A DNA stretch of 13,774 nucleotides from an uncultured Clostridia bacterium. Its GTDB lineage: Bacteria; Bacillota_A; Clostridia; Christensenellales; Aristaeellaceae. A program made the translations under genes and the position numbers. Location: the NCBI GenBank assembly GCA_934645275.1, contig CAKUDW010000027.1:1-13774 (forward strand), read 5' to 3'. The notes under the pieces were generated by a model that made no database searches, was not told the origin of the DNA, and saw only the letters and a list, made by a program, of their open reading frames with translations. This document shows, piece after piece, positions 1-8,639 of this stretch (the stretch's first letter is position 1; the number at the start of each line of letters is the position of its first letter).

Positions 1-1
1 G

Positions 2-30
2 TTTACAAAAACTGAATTGTGTGCTATTAT
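2..30 (+). promoter_or_regulatory. Candidate sigma-A promoter of the sensor kinase gene
   Basis: TTTACA at 2-7 and TATTAT at 25-30 are separated by 17 bases, the usual spacing for a housekeeping promoter. A start near 37 would give a leader of about 65 bases before the kinase ATG at 103. The window begins here, so an upstream gene reading into the kinase, for example a response regulator, cannot be excluded. Confidence 0.4.
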
Positions 31-102
31 TTACATGAATGGGCTGTGAAATCATTCTTATTATAACAAATATGCCCTTTGAATTCAAGGAGAAAATTGT
101 AT

Positions 103-1857
103 ATGCGTACAATTCGTACAAAAATCGCGCTGTGCATGTTTCTGTTAATCGTACTGGCTATGGCGTTCATGCTCTTCACTGTGCAGAATTCGAGCCTTGA
201 AATGTTGCGCAAGAATGAAATTCGCTATAATGTAGAGGCTACCGGTCGCACGCGCTACAGCTTTTACTATATTTTTGATTCGGTGTATAAAACGGCGAAG
301 CTGATTATCGAAAACAGCGAAGTGGACGCGGCGCTGCGGGGGCAGAGCGGTGCAAGCGACGGCGCGGTGGGCAACAGCCTGTCCGGCGTGCTGAAAACCT
401 TCATATACCCCACGCAGGCTATCGGCGCGGTTCACATTGTGGGGGTGGAGGAGGGCGTGTTCTTTTCTTCCATTCCATCGGTAGACGCCGGCCGCGTGCG
501 TGCAAATTGCGAGGCGCTGGCCGCGAAATCCTCGCAAAAGGTGCGTTACATGTTTTCCGGTCTGGAGCAAATTGAGTATTACCCCGGCATTCACCGCAGC
601 GTGATCGAATACGTAACGCCGGTTTACAATGTCAACAGCCGCAAACTGCTTGGCTATGTGGTGGTGGATATCGACTACGCTACGCTGGAGGAAATGTTTC
701 TTGCGTCCTCCCGCGTCAATGAAGATAAGGCACTGGTTGTGAGCGAGAGTGGGGAAATACTGTTCAAGTATCCGTACAACATTACGCTCTCCAGCGTGTT
801 GGAGGATTATCCGCAGCTGCTGACAGAGGAAGAATGCACCTTCGACGGCGAAGTATTCGGCGCGACGATGCTGATCGTCTCCAACACGATCGACTATACC
901 AACTGGCGCATCGTGCGCATGATTTCGCTGGCGCGCATTACCCAGGATACGCAGGCCATCACGCGGATGATTCCGCGCATGGCCGCGGTGTTCGCGCTGG
1001 TGAGTCTGGTGCTCAGCTTCCTGATATCCAGAATGCTTACCCGGCCGCTGATGCAGCTGGCGGCGGCCTTCCGGCGGGCGGAGGAGGGCGATATGAGCGT
1101 GCGCGTGCACATGCGCGGCCGCGACGAGCTGGCAAAGCTTGGTGAAATGTTCAACGGCATGATGGCGAAGCTGAACGATTATTTCAACCGGCGGCTCGAG
1201 TTGCAGCAGAAGAAAACCGATATGGAGCTGGAGGTGCTCGAGACGCAAATCAACCCGCATTTTCTATATAACACGCTCGATTCCATTCGTTGGTTGGCGG
1301 TGATTCAGAATGTGGATAATCTGGCGCAGATGACGGGCGCGCTGATATCGCTGCTGCGCTACAACCTTTCCAAGGATGGGCCGATTGTGACGCTGCGCAT
1401 GGAAATTGAGAGCGTGGTGAACTATATGCGCATTCAGCAGTATCGCTACGGCGTGAATCTGGAACTTGAGCGGCGGCTGAATCCGGAAACCATGGATATG
1501 GAAATGCCGCGCTTCATATTGCAACCGCTGGTGGAAAACTGCATACTGCACGCCTATGCTAAGGCGGATGAGATTGGCGCTATCGCCGTAGAATCCGAAA
1601 TGCGGGAAAACGAATGGCTGCTGCGCGTGATCGATGCGGGCTGCGGCATGTTGGAGGACGCGTCGGCCATTGAGGCGCAGGTTCCCGGAAGTACGCGCTT
1701 TAAAAATATCGGCATTGCGAATATTCGCGGCCGCATTCGCCTGTACTATGGCGAAGGCTACGGCCTGCGCTATCTGCCGCGCGAGGGCGGCGGCACCATT
1801 GCCGAGATTAATCTTCCCCTGCGCCGCCGTGAGCCACCGATGGAAAAACAGTTTTGA
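103..1857 (+). CDS. YesM-type sensor histidine kinase
   Basis: Membrane sensor kinase of the LytS/YesM class, 584 residues, expected to phosphorylate an AraC-type (YesN-like) response regulator. Layout: TM1 at about residues 5-27; an extracellular sensor region at about 28-285; TM2 at about 292-312; HAMP at about 313-365; and a His_kinase domain with the NPHFLYN motif whose His386 is the likely phosphoacceptor. The ATPase domain has an N-box LVEN (Asn479) and a G1-box DAGCG (Asp511). I chose the ATG at 103 over an in-frame TTG at 79 because AAGGAG at 88-93 lies about 9 bases upstream and the TTG has no such site. In Bacillota such kinases usually sit beside sugar ABC importers and control them, so the operon starting at 2109 is the likely target. 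No response regulator is in view; it may lie left of the window. The class is secure; the ligand is unknown. Confidence 0.93.
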   Translation: MRTIRTKIALCMFLLIVLAMAFMLFTVQNSSLEMLRKNEIRYNVEATGRTRYSFYYIFDSVYKTAKLIIENSEVDAALRGQSGASDGAVGNSLSGVLKTFIYPTQAIGAVHIVGVEEGVFFSSIPSVDAGRVRANCEALAAKSSQKVRYMFSGLEQIEYYPGIHRSVIEYVTPVYNVNSRKLLGYVVVDIDYATLEEMFLASSRVNEDKALVVSESGEILFKYPYNITLSSVLEDYPQLLTEEECTFDGEVFGATMLIVSNTIDYTNWRIVRMISLARITQDTQAITRMIPRMAAVFALVSLVLSFLISRMLTRPLMQLAAAFRRAEEGDMSVRVHMRGRDELAKLGEMFNGMMAKLNDYFNRRLELQQKKTDMELEVLETQINPHFLYNTLDSIRWLAVIQNVDNLAQMTGALISLLRYNLSKDGPIVTLRMEIESVVNYMRIQQYRYGVNLELERRLNPETMDMEMPRFILQPLVENCILHAYAKADEIGAIAVESEMRENEWLLRVIDAGCGMLEDASAIEAQVPGSTRFKNIGIANIRGRIRLYYGEGYGLRYLPREGGGTIAEINLPLRRREPPMEKQF

Positions 1858-1904
1858 GGTTTTTAAAACAGATTTCGAATTTCCTGGCGAAAAAATGCAC
1901 TGAC

Positions 1905-1968
1905 TTGACTGTTTTGTATAAAATCGAAATAATATTTATTGCAAATCACTATAATATAATTCTATAAT
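1905..1968 (+). promoter_or_regulatory. Candidate promoter region of the importer operon
   Basis: This very AT-rich stretch contains TATAAT three times (1950-1955, 1955-1960, 1963-1968). The best pairing is TTGCAA at 1939-1944, an 18-base spacer, and TATAAT at 1963-1968. A TTGACT at 1905-1910 has only a poor -10 partner about 19 bases on. Which pair is used decides whether the inverted repeat that follows is transcribed or lies across the start site. Confidence 0.5.
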
Positions 1969-2015
1969 AAAGCATATCCTGTAATGCGCGAATTAAAAAG
2001 AGGATATGCTTTATT
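1966..2015 (+). repeat. Perfect 15-bp inverted repeat before the binding-protein gene
   Basis: AATAAAGCATATCCT at 1966-1980 is exactly complementary to AGGATATGCTTTATT at 2001-2015, with a 20-base gap. The right arm is followed by GGTTTTTGG. It could be an operator with half-sites 35 bp apart, an attenuator or 5' stem-loop in the leader of the solute-binding-protein mRNA, or a weak terminator for the kinase gene. The arms overlap the best -10 element (1963-1968), which favours a regulatory role. Confidence 0.7.
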
Positions 2016-2108
2016 GGTTTTTGGAGGGCCGCGGGTCGACTTGCGCAGGGAAGAGCGCGGGGCTGCAAGGCGCCTCTGGAACATATATCAGAAGGAGGGA
2101 TTTATTAC

Positions 2109-3485
2109 ATGAAGAAGATTCTGGTTCTTTCCCTGGCAGTTATCATGCTCCTCTCGAGTTTCTGCATCGGCTTTGCAGAAGAAACGTTCGACTGGAAGGC
2201 CTATGAGGGCACCACCATCCAGGTCGCTTTCGTTGAGCACACCACATCTTCCGCCATCATTTCCAAGATTGCGGATTTCGAAGAACTGACCGGCATCAAA
2301 GTTGAAACCTCCGTAACGCCTGAAGCCAACTATTTCGACAAGGTCAACGCCGCGCTCTCTTCCCGCACCGGCTCTATTGACCTGTTCATGTCCGGCGCCT
2401 ATCAGCTGTGGGACTATTCCACCGCGGGCTATGTCGAGGATCTGACGCCCTGGCTGGAAAACACCATTCCGGATTACGATTTTGAGGATCTGGTTCAGTC
2501 CGCAGTCGCCGCGCTGCGCTGGGACGGCGTGCCCGGCCATGCCGTGGGCGAAGGCGCGCAGCTGGGTCTGCCGCTCTGCTTCGAGGTCTATACCCTGGCT
2601 TACAACAAGCGCGCATTCGAAGAGAAGGGTCTTGAAGTGCCCAAGACCTACGACGAGCTGATGGAAGTGTGCAAGCAGCTGAACGAGTGGAACGGCCCGG
2701 GTTCCTACGCGCTGGCCATTCGCGGCGCGCGCGACTGGGGTACCATCCATCCCGGCTACATGTCCACCTTCGCCAACTTCGGCGCAAAGGACTTCGAAAT
2801 TGTGGATAACAAGCTGGTTTCCCGACTGGACAGCCCCGAGGCCATCGAAATGACCCAATACTGGGTAGATCTGATCGCGGCGGGCGGCGCGCCCTCTTGG
2901 TCGAACTACACCTGGTATGAAGCGGGCGCGGACCTGGGCGCCGGCAAGGCGGCCATGCTGTTTGACGCCGACAACAACGGCATTACCCAGAACTGGATCA
3001 AGGACGGCGTGCCCGCTTCGGCCGAAGCCGGAAACATTGCCTGGGCCGTGATGCCTGTGGTAAAGGAAGGCGACACTCCGAATTCCAACTATTGGACCTG
3101 GTCTATGGCCATGAACGCCAATTCCGATGCCAAGGAGGCCGCGTGGCTGTTCCTGCAGTACTTCACTGCTAAGGATTTCGCTTCTTACGCATCCATCACC
3201 GAATATAACATGGACCCCATCCGCACCTCTGTGTGGGAAGACCCGGCCTTCATCGAGAAGATGAACCAGCATGAGGGCTACATCGACGCCTTCAACGCTA
3301 CCATTGGCGGCACGTCCATTCTCTTCACGCCGCAGCCGGAATTCTTCGTAACCACCACCGAATGGGCCGCTACGCTTCAGGATATCGTGCTCGGCACCTA
3401 TTCCAGCGTGGAAGAAGGTATGACCGCGTTGGCCGAAAAGGTGAACGAGGCCGTGGATTACATCGACCTGAGCGACTACGAATAA
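2109..3485 (+). CDS. Extracellular solute-binding protein of a sugar/polyol ABC importer
   Basis: A 458-residue family-1-type extracellular solute-binding protein that captures the substrate outside the membrane and delivers it to the permease pair encoded next. The N terminus is a signal peptide: Lys2-Lys3, a hydrophobic core at residues 4-18, and a plausible signal peptidase I cut after Ala23 (GFA). Cys19 follows SSF, which is not a convincing lipobox, so a lipid anchor is doubtful. The mature protein has the aromatic-rich content typical of carbohydrate binders, for example the WSNYTWYEAG segment near residues 263-272. GAAGGAGGG at 2091-2099 precedes the ATG at good distance. It is the first gene of the operon and is separated from the permeases by a GC-rich hairpin, which fits the excess of binding protein over permease usual in such systems. 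The substrate cannot be read from sequence; the downstream dehydrogenase points to a polyol. Confidence 0.93.
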   Translation: MKKILVLSLAVIMLLSSFCIGFAEETFDWKAYEGTTIQVAFVEHTTSSAIISKIADFEELTGIKVETSVTPEANYFDKVNAALSSRTGSIDLFMSGAYQLWDYSTAGYVEDLTPWLENTIPDYDFEDLVQSAVAALRWDGVPGHAVGEGAQLGLPLCFEVYTLAYNKRAFEEKGLEVPKTYDELMEVCKQLNEWNGPGSYALAIRGARDWGTIHPGYMSTFANFGAKDFEIVDNKLVSRLDSPEAIEMTQYWVDLIAAGGAPSWSNYTWYEAGADLGAGKAAMLFDADNNGITQNWIKDGVPASAEAGNIAWAVMPVVKEGDTPNSNYWTWSMAMNANSDAKEAAWLFLQYFTAKDFASYASITEYNMDPIRTSVWEDPAFIEKMNQHEGYIDAFNATIGGTSILFTPQPEFFVTTTEWAATLQDIVLGTYSSVEEGMTALAEKVNEAVDYIDLSDYE

Positions 3486-3522
3486 GCGCTCGCTTCGCCC
3501 CTGAAAGACCGGGGCCTGCGCG

Positions 3523-3558
3523 CCCGGTTGCGCCCGCCTTTGCGCGGGCGCGGCCGGG
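3523..3558 (+). repeat. GC-rich mRNA hairpin between binding protein and permease genes
   Basis: CCCGGTTGCGCCCGC (3523-3537) and GCGGGCGCGGCCGGG (3544-3558) pair over 15 positions around a 6-base loop. The only non-Watson-Crick pairs are two adjacent U-G wobbles, so the fold is far better as RNA on the + strand. No U-run follows, so it is unlikely to be a full terminator. Stem-loops at this place in sugar importer operons are known to protect the upstream message (the malE-malF situation). A smaller 5-bp stem GCCCC/GGGGC lies just before it at 3497-3515. Confidence 0.75.
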
Positions 3559-3641
3559 GGAACGCGCGTACCGTTCTCAAAACCCACGTCGGCGACGGCA
3601 TCCGCCGCCCGGCTCATATTCTATCAAGGGGGATATGTCAT

Positions 3642-4577
3642 ATGTCCAAGCCGAACCAGGCCGACGGCAAACGTGGGAAGATCAACTACAACGAAATTCC
3701 TGCCGCCATTCGCCGCCGCCCCTATTATGTCGTCCTGCCCGGACTGCTGATTCTGATCGGCATCATGATTCCGTTTGTGACGGCCATCGCATTGTCCTTT
3801 ACCAACTATTCCTTCAAGCTGCCCACCACCAAATTCGTATTCCTGAAGAACTGGATCAATCTGTTCACCAGCGCGGATTTCTATCATTCGCTGCTGGTAA
3901 CGCTGGAATATGCGGTGCTGTGTACCGGCGTACAGATGCTGCTGGGCAGCTGCGTGGCGCTGCTGCTGCGCCGCGAAAATCCATTCAGCCGCGTGCTGAA
4001 GGTGCTCTTTACATTTCCGTTGATGGTGGCCCCGGCCATCGCCGTGCTGGTATGGCAGCTGATGACCAGTAATACCGTCGGCGTGCTCGAAAAATTTCTG
4101 AATCTGTTGGGAATATTCAATTTCCCATGGGCCGCGTCCAATAAGACAGCGATGTTTACCGTCGTTTTGATCGACACCTGGGTGAACATGCCGTTTGTGA
4201 TTTTGCTGGTGCTGGCCGGCATACAGTCGCTGCCCAAATCGCCGTTCGAGGCGGCGCAGGTGGACGGCGCGGGCGCGTGGTTCACCTTCAAGACGCTCAC
4301 CTTTCCATTGCTCAAGCCGTTTATGTACATCGCGCTGCTGTTCAGGCTGATGGCCTCGCTGCAGGAGTTCGGCATCATATTCGCCCTCACCAAGGGCGGG
4401 CCGGGCAACACGCTGATGAATATATCGCTTACCGGCTATTTGACTGGCTTCACATATCAGACGCTGGGCAAGGCGCTGCCGTATCTGCTGGTGCTATGGT
4501 TCATCGTAAACATTACGGCGCGCTTCATCGTAAAGCGCCAGCGCCAGCTAACGCTTCAGGCCGCGGGACGCGGTTGA
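3642..4577 (+). CDS. ABC importer permease, MalF type
   Basis: Inner-membrane permease of 311 residues with six predicted membrane segments, forming the translocation channel with the product of the next gene. The cytoplasmic EAA loop is clear in the second half (FEAAQVDGAGAWFTFKTLTF, followed by a Pro-rich continuation); it is the docking site for the ATPase. The sequence just before it (DTWVNMPFVILL) is also typical of MalF/UgpA-like subunits. The reading frame is open further upstream to 3528, but the ATG at 3642 is preferred because AAGGGGGA at 3626-3633 is correctly spaced and the upstream extension would read through the GC-rich hairpin. The first about 40 residues are polar and basic, as usual for cytoplasmic N termini here. 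The stop is 15 bases before the next gene. Confidence 0.93.
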   Translation: MSKPNQADGKRGKINYNEIPAAIRRRPYYVVLPGLLILIGIMIPFVTAIALSFTNYSFKLPTTKFVFLKNWINLFTSADFYHSLLVTLEYAVLCTGVQMLLGSCVALLLRRENPFSRVLKVLFTFPLMVAPAIAVLVWQLMTSNTVGVLEKFLNLLGIFNFPWAASNKTAMFTVVLIDTWVNMPFVILLVLAGIQSLPKSPFEAAQVDGAGAWFTFKTLTFPLLKPFMYIALLFRLMASLQEFGIIFALTKGGPGNTLMNISLTGYLTGFTYQTLGKALPYLLVLWFIVNITARFIVKRQRQLTLQAAGRG

Positions 4578-4592
4578 GAAAGGAAGGGCGAC

Positions 4593-5462
4593 ATGAGTCA
4601 AGCTGCGAATTTAAAAAACGCGCAAAGCTCGGCTGCGCATCAGCGCTTCAAGCATTGCCTGGGCTTCGTCGGCCGCAATCTGGCGCTGCTGTTCTTCGCG
4701 ATATTTGCGCTGTTTCCCATTATATGGATGATTACCTGTACCTTTAAGTCCGACGCAGAGATGTACAACACCGTGTTCCGCTTTACGCCGACGCTGGCCA
4801 ACTACCGGGAAGTGCTGTTGGGCACGGACTACTTCAAGGCCTTTTTGCAGAATCTGGCTGTGGCGGGCGGCGCGGTGCTGGTCACGATCATCGCGGGTGT
4901 GCCCGCAGCCTACGGGCTGGCGCGCTACAATTTTAAGAACAAGGAAGAAATCGCGTTTCAGATTCTCTCGTTCAAGTTTGCACCGGAGATTCTGGTCATA
5001 TTGCCGGTGTTCCTGATTTACCAGAAGATTGGGCTGTACGATACTTATTTCGGCCTGATTTGGGTCTACCAGCTGATTACCATGCCCCTGCTGATCTGGG
5101 TAGTACGCGGCTATTTCGAGGATATTTCCGTGGAAATAGAGCAGGCGGCGCAGCTGGACGGCTATCGCTGGTACGAGGTTTTCTGGAAGGTGCTGCTGCC
5201 CCTGATCAAGCCCGGTCTGGTGGCCTCGGGCCTGCTGGCCTTCATCTATGCCTGGAACAGTTTCACTTTCCCGCTGATTTTGTCCGGTTTTCAGATCCAG
5301 ACCATCACCATTACGTCGCTGCGCTACATCGCATCCGATTCCGTGCACTACGGGCAGGTCGCAGTTGCGGCAACGGTAGCCATAACGCCGGAAATCATCG
5401 TGTGCCTGTTTATCCAGAAGCATTTGGTGCGCGGACTGAGTTTCGGCGCAGTCAAGGGTTAA
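4593..5462 (+). CDS. ABC importer permease, MalG type
   Basis: A 289-residue permease, the second half of the channel. It has six predicted membrane segments; the first follows a short basic N terminus at about residue 30. The EAA loop is canonical (EQAAQLDGYRWYEVFWKVLL followed by PLIKPG) at about residues 186-210. The WNSFTFPLIL stretch near the C terminus is typical of MalG/UgpE-type subunits. AAAGGAAGGG at 4579-4588 supports the ATG at 4593. It lies 15 bases after the first permease and 16 bases before the first ATPase, so it is clearly co-transcribed. The family is certain; the substrate is not. Confidence 0.94.
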   Translation: MSQAANLKNAQSSAAHQRFKHCLGFVGRNLALLFFAIFALFPIIWMITCTFKSDAEMYNTVFRFTPTLANYREVLLGTDYFKAFLQNLAVAGGAVLVTIIAGVPAAYGLARYNFKNKEEIAFQILSFKFAPEILVILPVFLIYQKIGLYDTYFGLIWVYQLITMPLLIWVVRGYFEDISVEIEQAAQLDGYRWYEVFWKVLLPLIKPGLVASGLLAFIYAWNSFTFPLILSGFQIQTITITSLRYIASDSVHYGQVAVAATVAITPEIIVCLFIQKHLVRGLSFGAVKG

Positions 5463-5478
5463 AGGGAGGGAACGCAAT

Positions 5479-6626
<1,148 letters not shown>

Positions 6627-6627
<1 letters not shown>

Positions 6628-7754
6628 TGGCAATTCTGAAATTGCAAAACGTCTATAAGCGTTATGAAAATAGCGGCGGTCTGCGCCGGAAGCGCCAGAA
6701 TGATTTCGCCGTGAATGACCTTTCCTTTGAATGCCGCGACGGCGAATTTCTGGGCATACTCGGGCCGTCGGGCTGCGGCAAATCCACAACGCTGCGCATG
6801 ATTGCCGGACTGGAAAAAATTACAGCGGGCGATATCAGCATCGGAGATGTGCGCATCAACGATTTGCCGCCCCGCGACCGCGGCATTGGCCTGGCGTTTG
6901 AAGACTATGCGCTCTATCCGCCGTTGACGGTGTATGATAATTTGGCGTTCAATCTGCGCGCGCGGCGCGTGCCCGAGGCGGAGATACGCGAATCCGTGGC
7001 GCGCATCGCGAAGCTGATGAAGATTGAACCGCTTCTGAATATGCGCCCGACGGGACTGTCCGGCGGCCAGAAGCAGCGCGTGAACATTGCGCGCGCGCTG
7101 GTGCGCAGGCCTGGCCTGCTGCTGCTGGATGAGCCGCTCTCGCATCTGGACGGCAAGATGCGTCAGCAGCTGCGCTATGAAATCAAGCGCATGCACCATG
7201 AAATCAGGTGTACTACCATCATCGTGACGCACGACCAGATGGAGGCCATGTCGCTGGCGGATCGCATCGCCATTATGGACATGGGCAAATTGCAGCAGAT
7301 TGGAACACCGCTGGAGGTTTACGATGATCCGGTGAACGTGTTCGTGGCGGGCTTTATCGGGGAACCGCCGATGAACCTGCTCAAATCCACCATTGCGCGC
7401 GTGGACGGCGGCTTCGTATTTACCTTTGAAGGCAGCGGGCTCCGCATTCGTGTGCCCGACAGGTACAATGGCGTCGTGCATGACGGCATGACGCTCACCC
7501 TGGGCGTGCGGCCGGTGGATGTTTTGATCGATTACGACGCCGCGCCCGGCGCGAGCACCATTCCCGTGGCCATATATGAAGATTTGGGTGACGAGCGCCG
7601 TATCAGCGTGCGCGTAGGCGAAAACCTGCTCAATCTCACCACGGCGGATGCTGTATTCTACGATCGCGGCGATCCTGTGGCGCTGAAATTCAACGCGGAA
7701 AAGACGCATCTGTTCGATATCGACACCGGTGAGCGCATTCGCGCCGGGGCATAG
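6627..7754 (+). CDS. ABC importer ATPase B (UgpC/MalK type)
   Basis: A 375-residue ATPase paralogous to its upstream neighbour, with the same two-domain layout. Walker A GPSGCGKST (46-54), signature LSGGQ (144-148), Walker B LLLLDE (164-169, Glu169) and switch His202 are all standard. The Q-loop again has Glu (Glu92 in LAFEDYALYPP) where Gln is usual, so the change is shared by both subunits. An insertion of about ten mostly polar and basic residues (about 16-26) lies between the first strand and the usual AVNDLSF segment. The ATG overlaps the previous stop by one base (TGATG at 6625-6629), with AAGGGAGG at 6610-6617, which suggests coupled translation and equal amounts. Importers with two distinct ATPases are known, for example the rhizobial GlpST glycerol system; I suggest this only as a parallel. 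Confidence 0.94.
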
Positions 7755-7760
7755 AAGGGC

Positions 7761-8288
7761 ATGGATGGATTTTGCGCGCGCCTGCGCCCGATTTGCAGAG
7801 CAGGCAGCTGGAAGGGTTGGCTGCTGTGCGAGCTGCCGCTTTGGGCGGCGCTGGCGCTGACGGGCGCTCTGGATCCGGCCGATGGCTATGCGGGCGTTCG
7901 AGGGCTGGCCTACCTGCCGGTGGCGGCGCTGGTTGCGGGTTTCGGCATGGCGCTGAACTGGGTAAAGGGCTATCTGTTGCTGCGTTTTGGCGGCGTGAGC
8001 TGCGGCTTTGTCGAATCCGGCGCGCTGCTTGGGCGGATTCATGCGCTGATGGCGCTGCTGGAGGCGGCGGCCACGCTCGTTCTGTTTGCGTTGCGCCGCA
8101 GCGGCGCGAGCGCGGTGCTGACGCAGCTTCAGCTGTTCGGCCACGAATTGATTTACGCTGCGCTACTGGCGGCATGGCTGTATCTGAACGGCAAGGCGTC
8201 GCAGCGGCGAACAATCGCGGCGCTGCTGCTGTGTTTCCTGCTCTCGTCGGCATGGCTGCTGCTCTCGCTGTTTACCGGCATGGGCTGA
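7761..8288 (+). CDS. Unrecognised membrane protein of the importer operon, about five TM segments
   Basis: I do not recognise the family. The 175-residue product is strongly hydrophobic, with predicted membrane segments at about residues 20-38, 48-72, 88-108, 124-142 and 150-172, and a short basic N terminus. It has no obvious catalytic motif, metal site or signal peptide. AGAAGGG at 7753-7759 is close to the ATG, and the gap after ATPase B is only six bases, so it is surely in the same transcript. Another frame is open over most of this region, which is common in GC-rich DNA. The hydrophobic frame is preferred for its start site, spacing and regular membrane pattern. It could be an accessory or regulatory membrane subunit of the importer, or a separate pore; nothing in the sequence decides this. 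Confidence 0.75.
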   Translation: MDGFCARLRPICRAGSWKGWLLCELPLWAALALTGALDPADGYAGVRGLAYLPVAALVAGFGMALNWVKGYLLLRFGGVSCGFVESGALLGRIHALMALLEAAATLVLFALRRSGASAVLTQLQLFGHELIYAALLAAWLYLNGKASQRRTIAALLLCFLLSSAWLLLSLFTGMG

Positions 8289-8313
8289 TATTCAATTTGG
8301 ATGGGGTGAGCAT

Positions 8314-8601
8314 ATGAATTTGGTGATACTGGTCGGCGCGGTGCTGTCAGGAAACGCATTTATGGGCGGCGTGCAGGCGCTGTTTTGTCGCTTCATGCCC
8401 GCAAAGTGGTGGGCGAGGCTGATTGGTAAGGCGCTGGGGTTGGGCGTGGGCCTGCTTTATCTCTATTTTGCGGGCTACTACATCATGGACAAGGAAGCGA
8501 ATCTGGCAAAGGCTGCCCTCGTGGGGCTATTGCCATTTGTGGCCAGCCTGGTCATTCGCGGTGTACTGAGCGCGAAGCGCATGCGTGCGGAAAACCTTTA
8601 A
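8314..8601 (+). CDS. Unrecognised small membrane protein, three TM segments
   Basis: A 95-residue hydrophobic protein of unknown family. Predicted membrane segments lie at about residues 2-24, 36-60 and 66-86, ending in a basic, cytoplasmic-looking tail. A glycine-rich stretch (GKALGLGVGLLYLYFAGYY) forms the second segment. The ribosome site is weak (GGGGTG at 8302-8307, six bases from the ATG). It is 25 bases after the previous membrane gene and 38 before the dehydrogenase. Small membrane proteins of unknown role also occur in the rhizobial glp importer operon, but I see no homology. A partner of the preceding five-TM protein is a reasonable guess, no more. Confidence 0.75.
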   Translation: MNLVILVGAVLSGNAFMGGVQALFCRFMPAKWWARLIGKALGLGVGLLYLYFAGYYIMDKEANLAKAALVGLLPFVASLVIRGVLSAKRMRAENL

Positions 8602-8639
8602 AACGACAGACAGAATATGTATTCAGGGAGGTAGAAAAA

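Noticed and set aside
145..1260. A 371-codon open frame on the - strand opposite the kinase
   Set aside because: Same His/Arg-rich antisense composition and no domain; the + strand kinase motifs are complete.
2109..2180. Lipoprotein signal on the solute-binding protein
   Set aside because: Cys19 is preceded by SSF, which does not fit a lipobox. A signal peptidase I site after Ala23 fits better, although lipid anchoring would be usual in Gram-positives.
2088..3617. A 509-codon open frame on the - strand opposite the binding-protein gene
   Set aside because: Its product has no recognisable domain, it lacks a clear ribosome site, and the + strand frame has a signal peptide and good family fit. 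Long antisense frames are common in this GC-rich DNA.
7772..8317. Alternative + strand frame over the five-TM protein gene
   Set aside because: Its product is Gly/Arg/Ala-rich without pattern and its start lacks a ribosome site, whereas the chosen frame gives regular membrane segments right after AGAAGGG.
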